Notes under the pieces: generated by a model | The model's database searches: none | What the model was told of the DNA's origin: nothing | Seen by the model: only the letters and a program-made list of their open reading frames with translations | Translations under genes and position numbers: made by a program | Shown: piece by piece, positions 39,626-47,200 of the stretch | Layout of the letters: each line of letters begins with the position of its first letter | Position numbering within the stretch: position 1 is the first letter of the stretch | Origin: Photobacterium alginatilyticum | GTDB taxonomy: Bacteria; Pseudomonadota; Gammaproteobacteria; Enterobacterales; Vibrionaceae | Reading direction: 5' to 3' | Assembly (NCBI RefSeq): GCF_009910675.1 | Contig: NZ_RSEJ01000010.1 | Span: forward strand, 82,457-146,456 | Length of the DNA: 64,000 nucleotides

Positions 39626-40302
39626 ACCTGCTGCTGGTAGAAGATGATCTGGATTTGGCAACAGCTGTTGTCGATTACCTGGAACTCGAATCCATTCAGT
39701 GTGACCACGCCGTTAACGGCGTGGTTGGTTTGAACCTGATCAATAAGAACTCGTATCAGGCGATCATCTTGGACTTGAACCTGCCCCGAATGGATGGATT
39801 AACGGTGTGCAGGCAAATGCGCGAGCTGGGTAATGACACGCCTGTTTTGATGTTGACGGCACGAGACAGCCTGGATGATAAGCTGGTCGGTTTTGATTCC
39901 GGTGCTGATGATTATTTGGTTAAGCCTTTTGCGATGGAAGAACTAATTGCCAGAGTCAAGGTGTTGTCACGTCGCCGCAGCGGGCAGTTAAACAAGCTCA
40001 CTGTCGAGGATCTCGAGCTAGATTTAAGTCAGAAGATGGCTTATCGAAACAAGCAGTTGCTCAAGTTATCACCGACTGCAATTAAGATCCTCGAGGTGCT
40101 TATGCGTGAGAGTCCCAGCCCTGTCTCGAGGGAGGTGTTGATGCAGCGTGTTTGGGGAGATGAGCAGCCAGACAGCAACAGTTTGAAAGTGCATGTGTTC
40201 AATATCAGAAAGCAACTGGATCAGGCTGGTGGACCATCCCTGATCCATACCATGACTAGTTTTGGGTTTGTCTTGAGGAGAGCAGATGAAAATCAGACTT
40301 AG
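39619..40302 (+). CDS. OmpR-family response regulator
   Basis: A 227-residue two-component regulator: receiver domain with acidic pocket (Glu8/Asp9/Asp10), phospho-acceptor Asp52 (LDLNLPRMDG) and Lys in DDYLVKPF, then a winged-helix DNA-binding domain (about 130-225). Overlaps the pump gene by 7 bp and the kinase gene by 17 bp. It presumably activates the operon it lies in when the signal is present. Confidence 0.95.
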   Translation: MLNLLLVEDDLDLATAVVDYLELESIQCDHAVNGVVGLNLINKNSYQAIILDLNLPRMDGLTVCRQMRELGNDTPVLMLTARDSLDDKLVGFDSGADDYLVKPFAMEELIARVKVLSRRRSGQLNKLTVEDLELDLSQKMAYRNKQLLKLSPTAIKILEVLMRESPSPVSREVLMQRVWGDEQPDSNSLKVHVFNIRKQLDQAGGPSLIHTMTSFGFVLRRADENQT

Positions 40303-41536
40303 CCTCCGGCTGTACTTTCTGGCTGCGATGCTATTGCTTGGTGTTTCATTGGTGACGGTGTTTTCCGGGTTGACCGCCAGCTACTTCATTAAAGGTATGG
40401 ACAAGGCTATGCGTTTCGCTGCGATTGATACCGCTGAAGCAGAAGGAGTTCGACAAGGTCTGCCGAAGCTAGTGATTGGTTTTAATGTTGCCAGTGATTG
40501 GCAAGATGTTCCTGAAGATATCCGACAACATATACCAACCCCGCCAACTGAACTTTATGTGCTGGAAAAGCATATTAAAGGCCCATTATTCTACGGCCCG
40601 CCCGAGGCGGGTTATTTTGTAATGTTAGTGATCAATAGCCGGGGAGAACGACGTTTCGTCTCACGTTCTTTTGTTGGCGCGCCACCTGATTTCGTAATCG
40701 AGGAAGATTTCTCCCATTTCCTTTGGATTCTAATTTTTTGTATAACAGGAATTGTGACTTTTTCCGTGGTATTGATTTTAATGATGCGCTCGGTGGCATC
40801 ACCGGTGGAGAGACTACGTGACTGGGCAAAATCATTAAGTGCCGATAGCCTGAAACATCCAGCTCCGGATTTTCGCTATAACGAATTGAATACATTGGCA
40901 ACGCTAATCAAAAATAGCCTGAATTCGGTCCAGGATGGTCTTGAGCGGGAGCAGGTTTTCTTACGACATGCCAGTCATGAGTTAAGAACACCAATTGCCG
41001 TTATTCGTACCAATACAGAGCTGCTAAAAAAACTCGGAACAAGTAATCCAGAAAAGTCTCAGGCTATAGTTGAGCGTATTGAACGAGCCAGTTTGACGAT
41101 GGGGCATTTGACCGACACCTTGTTATGGATGAGTCGGGAAAGCGATTCATCGTTGCCGACTGAGCAGGTTGATTTGGGCGCTTTGATAGAAGAGTTGATT
41201 GATGAGCTACATTACTTACTTCAGGGTAAAAATGTCGCAATTGAGGTAGAAACCTCGCCACACTCGGTATTGCTTCCCGTGATCGGGTGTCGAATCGTGC
41301 TTACGAACTTGATAAGAAATGCGTTTCAACATACTCATCATGGCAGGGTAGTCATAACTCAGGTTGAAAACTCGGTGCTTATCATGAATACCAATAGCGA
41401 TAGCCAGTCAGGCGAAACGGGTGATCTCGGTTTTGGTTTAGGATTGGAGCTTACAGATAAGTTGGTAAAACGCTTTGGATGGCACTACGAACATCGTATA
41501 GAGGCGACAGGTCACGTGGTTAGAGTAAGGTTTTAA
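40286..41536 (+). CDS. Membrane sensor histidine kinase
   Basis: A 416-residue kinase that should phosphorylate the regulator encoded just upstream. Membrane helices near 11-33 and 145-168 bracket a periplasmic sensor of about 110 residues; a HAMP-like linker precedes the phospho-acceptor His231 (HASHELRTPIAV), and the ATP domain shows the N-box NLIRNAFQHTHHG and G-box GFGLGLELTDK. GGAGAGCAG lies before the ATG inside the regulator gene. Last gene of the efflux operon. Confidence 0.94.
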   Translation: MKIRLSLRLYFLAAMLLLGVSLVTVFSGLTASYFIKGMDKAMRFAAIDTAEAEGVRQGLPKLVIGFNVASDWQDVPEDIRQHIPTPPTELYVLEKHIKGPLFYGPPEAGYFVMLVINSRGERRFVSRSFVGAPPDFVIEEDFSHFLWILIFCITGIVTFSVVLILMMRSVASPVERLRDWAKSLSADSLKHPAPDFRYNELNTLATLIKNSLNSVQDGLEREQVFLRHASHELRTPIAVIRTNTELLKKLGTSNPEKSQAIVERIERASLTMGHLTDTLLWMSRESDSSLPTEQVDLGALIEELIDELHYLLQGKNVAIEVETSPHSVLLPVIGCRIVLTNLIRNAFQHTHHGRVVITQVENSVLIMNTNSDSQSGETGDLGFGLGLELTDKLVKRFGWHYEHRIEATGHVVRVRF

Positions 41537-41545
41537 ATTGCTGTT

Positions 41546-41573
41546 ATCACGCTAGACAAGTGTCTAGCGTGAT
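41546..41573. repeat. Long perfect hairpin after the efflux operon
   Basis: ATCACGCTAGAC and GTCTAGCGTGAT form a perfect 12-bp stem with a 4-base loop (the repeat extends to 13), ten bases after the sensor kinase stop and 29 bases from the end of the convergent mini-gene. No T-tract follows on either side; it may still act as the shared 3' boundary. Confidence 0.6.
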
Positions 41574-41601
41574 CATTACTTATGTAGATAGTATTAGGGC
41601 T

Positions 41602-41736
41602 TTATAAAGTGTATTTCTTTCCGCAACTCGGGCAGATAAAGCTTACTTTGATGGTTGTAAATTTATCTAGAAATGAACGTTTGACGCGGTGAATTATTTT
41701 CTTGCTTTGACATGCCTTGCATTCACTACACAACAT
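41602..41736 (-). CDS. Mini zinc-ribbon protein
   Basis: A 44-residue reading frame (49 if started at 41751) below usual size cut-offs. It begins MLCSECKACQSKKIIHRVKR and ends with ICPSCGKKYTL, thus two CxxC pairs about 28 residues apart with basic residues between: a one-zinc ribbon. GAGG stands nine bases before the ATG at 41736, favouring the shorter form. Codon use is ordinary and the cysteine pattern would be very unlikely by chance. It resembles in style the tiny enterobacterial zinc-ribbon proteins such as YnfU; I do not recognise a closer family. A role in nucleic-acid or protein binding is only inference. Confidence 0.7.
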   Translation of the reverse strand: MLCSECKACQSKKIIHRVKRSFLDKFTTIKVSFICPSCGKKYTL

Positions 41737-41751
41737 ACGAAAGAGCCTCAT

Positions 41752-42146
41752 TTAGTTGAATGTGACCTGAGTGTTGTTGGTTTCCTGGTGTGATTTCGTT
41801 TGATGAGGTTATTATCGCCGCTGCAGTAAATGATTTTTTCATAAATAGAATGAGCTTTATTTTTATCGTGAATGGATTATATTTCTAATATTTGTGATTT
41901 TTATCGTGTAAATAACTATTTTTCAGGATGATATCAGTGATAAGTTTTAAATGCAGTTCTTTTTATGGTGTATTGTTTAGCCCCAAAAGAACCTTTCATT
42001 GATTAGCTCTTTTATCTGGTGGCAAGGGGAAATCTTCAAGTCTACCTAAGTACAGAAATCACAACCCAATAACGCAATTGATAATTATTTGCATTTGTTA
42101 TTATTTTTCATTTAAATATGCCTTTATGTTTAAGGTGGGTGTGAAA
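41752..42146. other. AT-rich region with a Fur-like box
   Basis: About 395 bp between the mini zinc-ribbon gene and the Cys/His-rich gene. It is strongly AT-rich and should hold both promoters. The only specific feature I can support is the Fur-like box at 42079-42093. Confidence 0.6.
42079..42093. promoter_or_regulatory. Fur-like box
   Basis: TGATAATTATTTGCA agrees with the 7-1-7 Fur motif (TGATAAT-N-ATTATCA) at 12 of 14 informative positions, with further A/T-rich matches flanking it. It lies 53 bp before the ATG of the Cys/His-rich gene, in promoter position. Confidence 0.65.
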
Positions 42147-42638
42147 ATGAAACTCGAACAATGTTGGCAGCACTATACAAAGGCGGAAGAGCTGATCCAG
42201 CAGGGGCACTGGCCCGAGGCGTATTATTTGTATAACGATGTGTTGTCGCATTTGCCGAATTATATTCATCACGCTGTAAGCTGCCCAAATACCAGACCCT
42301 GCCAGTTTGCCTGTATGCTTGATGGCTATCGAAATGCTTGCATTAACCAGTCCGAAATACTGAATCATCTGGGAAGGAAAGATGAAGCATTCACCCTGCT
42401 TTCAGACACCTATAATTTCTTTCAATTCCTAACGTTAGAATCTTGCGCAATCGTGCAATCCTTAGAATCAGTGTTGCATAACCATAGTGAAAACCTGTTT
42501 CGTCATATCAGTGCTTTCTGTGCCGCACAGAGAAACTCGGATTGGATGCAGGAGCTGGCTAATATTCAGCGATCACATCACCACTTTCATCAATTGCAGT
42601 ACTCAGCGTTTGTCACGCAATCTAGCAGGCTTAACTAA
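42147..42638 (+). CDS. Unknown Cys/His-rich TPR-like protein
   Basis: A cytosolic protein of about 163 residues without signal peptide. The first part, AEELIQQGHWPEAYYLYNDV, reads like a tetratricopeptide repeat helix pair, and a second such pair follows near NQSEILNHLGRKDEAFTLL. Between them lies a cysteine cluster (CPNTRPCQFACML), and the C-terminus is rich in histidine (RSHHHFHQLQ). The ATG at 42147 has a GGTGGG ribosome site; a longer reading from 42078 would run through the Fur-like box and is rejected. With a Fur-like box in its promoter it is probably made under iron starvation. I do not recognise the family; metal handling is a guess from composition. Confidence 0.75.
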   Translation: MKLEQCWQHYTKAEELIQQGHWPEAYYLYNDVLSHLPNYIHHAVSCPNTRPCQFACMLDGYRNACINQSEILNHLGRKDEAFTLLSDTYNFFQFLTLESCAIVQSLESVLHNHSENLFRHISAFCAAQRNSDWMQELANIQRSHHHFHQLQYSAFVTQSSRLN

Positions 42639-42779
42639 TCTATATCGAATTGTCGTATAGCTGATCACCGTAATTTGATAAGACAGAAATTAAATGCTAG
42701 ATACGCTACTCTAATATAATGATTTAAATCGTATTTCTGATTTTCAGAAAGAATGCTGCTGACTGTTGAGGAACGACAA

Positions 42780-44582
42780 ATGAGAGCACCAAGTTGGGAT
42801 CTTGCCATTGCCTATGAAAGTTTATCTGATCCTAAAATCTCCCAAGATATGAAAATTGCCAAGGAAAAAGTCGCGGATTTTGCTGCCTTGGATCCTACTG
42901 ATCTTGGTGATTTGATGAAGGCAATCGCCCTGAGCGATCAGCTCACCATTATAGTGAGAACCTTATCTAGCTACGCAAACTGCCTGTCTTCGGTTGATGC
43001 TTCAGACGACGGAGCGAAAAAGTTAGCTGGCAGCGTCGACAAACTATTTTCAGAGTTTGAGCAAGCGTTCAATCCGTTCATCCAGGCCTTGATCCATTTA
43101 AATGATGATGAGTTCAATACAGTTCTTGCCGGTAATGCCGAGCTGGGCGAACTGGAAGCCTACCGTTTCAAGCTGGAACGGGAGAGATTGAAACGAAACC
43201 GCCTCCTCTCTGTTGCTGAAGAGCAGTTACTTTCGGCAATGAATGTCGATGGCAGAAATGCTTGGGGCCGGCTCTATGACAACCTGACCGGGAGTCTTTC
43301 CGTGACCTTAAAGCTGAAGGACGGTAGCGAGGAGACTATGGGGCTTTCTCAGGCGGCAAGTATTCTCTATGGGCCCGACAGTGAGCGTCGTGAGCCGGCA
43401 TGGAAAGCTATCTCAGAGGTAATGTGTTTCCATGAGCAAAGTTTTGCAGCGATTTTGAATGGGCTAGCTGGTGGCAGGCTGACTGAGTACGAAAAACGGA
43501 GTCATACCGAGCAGGTGCATTTTTTGGATTCCAGTCTTCATAGTAGCCGTATTGAGAAGGAAACCTTGGAGGCAATGTTCAAGGTAGCCAGAGACAACCA
43601 GGCAGTAGGGCGAAAAGCGGGTTTACAGATGGCTAAGCTGTTTGGGACAGAGAAACTTAAACCCTGGGATGAGCTGGCCTCGATGCCGGCTATTAAGGGA
43701 GGGAAGAGCGAAAGTTATAGCTTTGAGCAGGGGATCTCGATTATCCGCGAGGCGTTTGCAGGTGTCGATCCGGAAATGGCAGACTTTGTCGATATGATGG
43801 TTGAAAGGCAGTTGATTGATGCCGCTCCTCAGCCAACGAAACGCCTGGGTGCCTATTGTACCAAGTTCGTGAACACCAGAACTCCTTTGGTATTTATGAC
43901 CTGGGGCGGCAGTATGTCCGATGTGCTTACGCTGGCCCACGAACTTGGTCATGCATTCCATAACTGGGTAATGCGGGATATGCCTGTAGTACGTAGTGAG
44001 TATCCGATGACACTGGCTGAGACGGCGTCAATTTTTGCCGAGAATATCGTTCGTGATGCGCTGTTGGAGAACGCAGAGAGTGATCGGGATAAATTGATGA
44101 TGCTATGGGAAGAAGCTCAGGCCACATTGGCTCTGATGATCAATATTCCTGTTCGATTTGAGTTTGAGCAAGCCTTTTACGAGCAGCGTGAGCAGGGTGA
44201 ATTTACCCCGGCACAATTTAGGGAGCTGATGGCCGGTACATGGCGAGAGTGGTATGGCGAGGCGATGGACGAAACGAATGATATGTTCTGGGCCAGCAAG
44301 CTGCACTTCAGCATTCCGGAGCTCAGCTTCTATAACTACCCCTATTTGTTTGGTTACCTGTTCAGCAAGGGTGTTTATGCCCAACGAGCAGTAAAGGGTG
44401 AGCAATTTTATGCTGACTATAAAGCCTTGCTGCGGGATACCGGCTCGATGACCGCTGAAGAGGTGGTGCAGAAACACCTGGGAATGGATATCCGCCAGCC
44501 TGAGTTTTGGCAGCAGAGCGTCGATATGATCTCGGCGCAGATTGATGCATTTGAACAACTTATTGAGACTGGCCGCCAGTAG
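42780..44582 (+). CDS. M3-family oligoendopeptidase (PepF type)
   Basis: A 600-residue cytosolic zinc metallopeptidase. The motif HELGHAFH (first His at residue 387) gives two zinc ligands and the catalytic Glu; the third ligand Glu is in MTLAETASIFAEN. Relatives of PepF cut short peptides of about 5 to 17 residues, finishing intracellular protein turnover or processing imported or signal peptides. The ATG at 42780 with GAGG eight bases upstream gives the start MRAPSWDLAIAYE; an upstream reading adds nine unlikely residues. It follows the Fur-box gene after 141 bp and may or may not share its transcript. Confidence 0.92.
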   Translation: MRAPSWDLAIAYESLSDPKISQDMKIAKEKVADFAALDPTDLGDLMKAIALSDQLTIIVRTLSSYANCLSSVDASDDGAKKLAGSVDKLFSEFEQAFNPFIQALIHLNDDEFNTVLAGNAELGELEAYRFKLERERLKRNRLLSVAEEQLLSAMNVDGRNAWGRLYDNLTGSLSVTLKLKDGSEETMGLSQAASILYGPDSERREPAWKAISEVMCFHEQSFAAILNGLAGGRLTEYEKRSHTEQVHFLDSSLHSSRIEKETLEAMFKVARDNQAVGRKAGLQMAKLFGTEKLKPWDELASMPAIKGGKSESYSFEQGISIIREAFAGVDPEMADFVDMMVERQLIDAAPQPTKRLGAYCTKFVNTRTPLVFMTWGGSMSDVLTLAHELGHAFHNWVMRDMPVVRSEYPMTLAETASIFAENIVRDALLENAESDRDKLMMLWEEAQATLALMINIPVRFEFEQAFYEQREQGEFTPAQFRELMAGTWREWYGEAMDETNDMFWASKLHFSIPELSFYNYPYLFGYLFSKGVYAQRAVKGEQFYADYKALLRDTGSMTAEEVVQKHLGMDIRQPEFWQQSVDMISAQIDAFEQLIETGRQ

Positions 44583-44614
44583 GCAAACTATCCCTTGAGT
44601 ACAAGTAGTCGTAA

Positions 44615-44647
44615 CAAAAAGCGGTTTAGCGTAACGCTAAACCGCTT
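44615..44647 (-). terminator. Terminator of the small barrel protein gene
   Basis: AAGCGGTTTAGCG and CGCTAAACCGCTT form a perfect 13-bp stem with a 3-base loop. On the minus strand it is followed by TTTTTG. It may also stop transcripts of the M3 peptidase gene coming the other way. Confidence 0.85.
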
Positions 44648-44693
44648 GAGTTATTATGAACCAGCGATTGCTGTTTTTGCCTTCACCCGCAAA

Positions 44694-45365
44694 TTAGAAG
44701 CTATAGCGAGCACCCAGCTGGTAGCTCATTTCTTTTAGATCATCAAAGGCACGGTGCTGAAGGTTGGCTTCGATGCTCATGTGATCAGATACCTTGAAGT
44801 TGTTGCCAAGGCGAAGCTCATACAGGGTGTCGTCGTAGTCTGCTAGACGCATTGCTGGTTCTACAGTCCACTTATCCATTAGCTGGTAACGAGCACCAAT
44901 TTCACCTGTCAGACCAGAGTCGTCGCCTCTTACTGTTGCGCTTGCGCCAGAGAAGCCAAATACATGCACATCCAACTCAATTTCTGAGCGAGAGTAACCA
45001 GCCAGACCATATACCGTCAGGTCGCTGTTGATTGGGTGGAAGTAACCCAGACCAAGCAAACCGTGAGAGATAGTCAGATCATCTTTAGCTGTCGCGTCAC
45101 CACGGGTTTCCAGGAAGAAGTTATCAGTAAAGTTCCAGCTACCGCGAAGGTACATACCTGCAGTGTTGTCTGTCAGAGAGGCATTCTGGTTCCATACCGA
45201 CACAGAAGAAGGCAGGTCGTGGTTGTACGAGTTTAGCTGCAGGCCGCCTGAAATGTAGTTGAAGTTTTGAGTTAGGTTGTGGCTCGCAGCGTCAGTTGAT
45301 TCCGCTTGCACAGAAAAAGTGGTAGCCAAAATAGCAGCAAGGGGAAGTAGTGCGAATTTTTTCAT
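44694..45365 (-). CDS. Small outer membrane beta-barrel protein
   Basis: A 223-residue exported protein: signal peptide ending VQAE (about 1-21), then eight or so amphipathic strands and a C-terminal LGARYSF with terminal Phe, the usual barrel signal. It resembles the OmpX/OmpA-like eight-stranded porin-family group that is common in vibrios; no peptidoglycan-binding domain is attached. Function unknown; relatives serve in adhesion or envelope stability. Transcribed alone. Confidence 0.8.
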   Translation of the reverse strand: MKKFALLPLAAILATTFSVQAESTDAASHNLTQNFNYISGGLQLNSYNHDLPSSVSVWNQNASLTDNTAGMYLRGSWNFTDNFFLETRGDATAKDDLTISHGLLGLGYFHPINSDLTVYGLAGYSRSEIELDVHVFGFSGASATVRGDDSGLTGEIGARYQLMDKWTVEPAMRLADYDDTLYELRLGNNFKVSDHMSIEANLQHRAFDDLKEMSYQLGARYSF

Positions 45366-45607
45366 TATCTAAACCTAATAAAGTTGCTATACATCGACAA
45401 GAAAACTGTTTTCGTTGTCGACTTCAGAAGATGAGCGGATAGTACGCCCATTAAAAACGCTGTGCAATAATTATTTGTACGATGTTTTTTATTTTTTGAC
45501 TGTTTGGTCGATTATTGGGCGAATTGGCTAACAGGGATCACATTTATCCTTGATAGTCACATGGTTTCTATTCAATCAGTAACGCGAAGTCTTTATGATA
45601 GGCGAGT
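45366..45607. other. Spacer upstream of the small barrel protein gene
   Basis: About 240 bp, AT-rich, without a gene. It should contain the promoter of the barrel-protein gene on the minus strand. A palindromic AATAATTATT core is present near 45466-45475, too weak to call as a regulator site. Confidence 0.5.
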
Positions 45608-45876
45608 GTATACCCAAGCTACCTCAAGATGCTCGTTTCAGCGAGAATTACTTGGCTTGTAGGCTAGGCACCGATTTGAAAATCTAGTGGCTCTAAATTA
45701 ATAATCGGTAACAACGCATAGAAGCCAAGTAAACACGCCCTTTGGGAGTGAGCCAGCGAACCCATTTCTGTGTCAAATAACGTTGAAAGGGAAAAGCCAT
45801 TCCTACCGTTATTTTCCTTGAATTGAGCTCGCTGGTCTCACTCTGAATCCTGCATCTTGAGGTAGTTTGGGTATAC
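45608..45876. mobile_element. MITE-like inverted-repeat element (long copy)
   Basis: A 269-bp element with 25-base terminal inverted repeats (45608-45632 and 45852-45876) that differ at one position and start GTATACCCAA. It holds no coding frame that looks real and no transposase. A shorter relative lies at 60074-60131 and shares its terminal TATACCCAAG and the inner CTCGCTGAAACGAGCAT stretch in inverse orientation. Elements with these ends are scattered through Vibrio and Photobacterium genomes (recall). It ends only 24 bp before the trpB start codon, so it must contribute that gene's leader and possibly its promoter. Confidence 0.85.
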
Positions 45877-45900
45877 TCACTGAATAGGACAAGGAATGCC

Positions 45901-47136
45901 ATGAAGAATACGTTTGACCACGCTCTGCCGAATGCAGAAGGCTATTTTGGTGAATATGGCGGTAGTTTCATTCCTGAAGAACTACAAGAAATAATGAACC
46001 AAATTGCAGCCGCTTATGATGAATGCCGCAAGGATCTGGCTTTTCAGGATGAGCTCGCTCGTTTGTATAAGCATTTTGTCGGTCGCCCAAGCCCGATATT
46101 TCATGCTGAAAACTTATCCGCCAAATATGGCGCGCCTATTTATCTTAAACGAGAAGATCTTAACCATACCGGTGCCCACAAAATTAACCACTGTTTGGGT
46201 GAAGCGCTTGTTGCTAAGAAAATGGGCAAGAAGAAACTGATTGCAGAAACAGGTGCAGGCCAGCATGGTGTGGCCTTGGCGACGGCAGCGGCATTGGTTG
46301 GTCTGGAGTGCGATATCTACATGGGAGAGGTGGACATTGCCAAAGAACATCCGAATGTTGTACGGATGCGGATCCTTGGGGCAAATGTTATTCCAGCTAC
46401 CCATGGCCGTAAGACGCTGAAAGAAGCGGTGGATGCAGCATTTGAGGCTTACCTGAAAGATCCGATTAACCAGCTATATGCGATAGGCTCAGTTGTCGGT
46501 CCTCATCCATTCCCGATGATGGTCAGGGATTTCCAATCTATTATCGGTAACGAGGCTCGCGTCCAGTTCAAGGAAATGACTGGTAACCTGCCAGAGAATC
46601 TTGTTGCCTGTGTCGGCGGCGGTTCAAATGCAATGGGTCTGTTTACTGCCTTCCTTGAAGATGCAGATGTGGCTATTCACGGTGTTGAGCCTGCCGGACG
46701 TTCGCTGACCGAAGTCGGTGAGCATGCCGCAACGCTTACTCTGGGAGAGCCAGGTGTGATGCATGGCTTTAAGTCATATATGTTGAAAGATACCGAAGGT
46801 GAACCACAGGAAGTGTACTCGGTGGCCAGTGGCCTGGATTACCCGTCTGTCGGGCCGCAGCATAGCTACCTGAAGGATACAGGTCGAGCCAAGTATGGCA
46901 CGGTGAATGATCAGGAAGCTATTGATGCCTTTTTCGAACTTTCCCGTCATGAAGGCATTATTCCGGCAATTGAATCGGCCCATGCCGTGGCTTACGCGCT
47001 GAAACTGGCCAAGCAGGGTGAGAAAGGCTCAATCTTGATTAATTTGTCGGGCCGAGGTGACAAGGATATCGATTTTGTCGTTGAAAACTACGGCAAAGAC
47101 TATGGCATCGAGTCGCTATTAAATACGGCCAAATAG
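45901..47136 (+). CDS. trpB: Tryptophan synthase beta chain, solitary
   Basis: A 411-residue PLP enzyme that joins indole and serine to make tryptophan. Lys94 ([10 protein letters not shown]) is the PLP lysine, Glu116 (AETGAGQHG) the catalytic acid, and GGGSNAMG binds the phosphate. The chain is of the TrpB1 type but lacks its partner: no trpA, trpC or other trp gene is nearby. The active-site approach [10 protein letters not shown] differs slightly from the usual LLHGGAHKTN. AAGGA five bases from the ATG is the ribosome site; the inverted-repeat element ends just upstream. It may act as an indole-salvage enzyme or as a second TrpB beside a trp operon elsewhere (inference). Confidence 0.93.
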   Translation: MKNTFDHALPNAEGYFGEYGGSFIPEELQEIMNQIAAAYDECRKDLAFQDELARLYKHFVGRPSPIFHAENLSAKYGAPIYLKREDLNHTGAHKINHCLGEALVAKKMGKKKLIAETGAGQHGVALATAAALVGLECDIYMGEVDIAKEHPNVVRMRILGANVIPATHGRKTLKEAVDAAFEAYLKDPINQLYAIGSVVGPHPFPMMVRDFQSIIGNEARVQFKEMTGNLPENLVACVGGGSNAMGLFTAFLEDADVAIHGVEPAGRSLTEVGEHAATLTLGEPGVMHGFKSYMLKDTEGEPQEVYSVASGLDYPSVGPQHSYLKDTGRAKYGTVNDQEAIDAFFELSRHEGIIPAIESAHAVAYALKLAKQGEKGSILINLSGRGDKDIDFVVENYGKDYGIESLLNTAK

Positions 47137-47155
47137 CTCGACTTTCTATAAAGAG

Positions 47156-47182
47156 AAAAGCCAGACTTTGTGTCTGGCTTTT
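47156..47182. terminator. Bidirectional terminator, trpB / YfcC gene
   Basis: AAAAGCCAGAC and GTCTGGCTTTT form an 11-bp stem around TTTGT, with T-rich sequence following on both strands, between the convergent ends of trpB and the permease gene. Confidence 0.92.
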
Positions 47183-47200
47183 GTGTCTGTGTTGAAAGCG

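Noticed and set aside
45693-45902. 69-codon reading frame on the minus strand
   Set aside because: Lies almost wholly inside the inverted-repeat element, with low-complexity content and no ribosome site.
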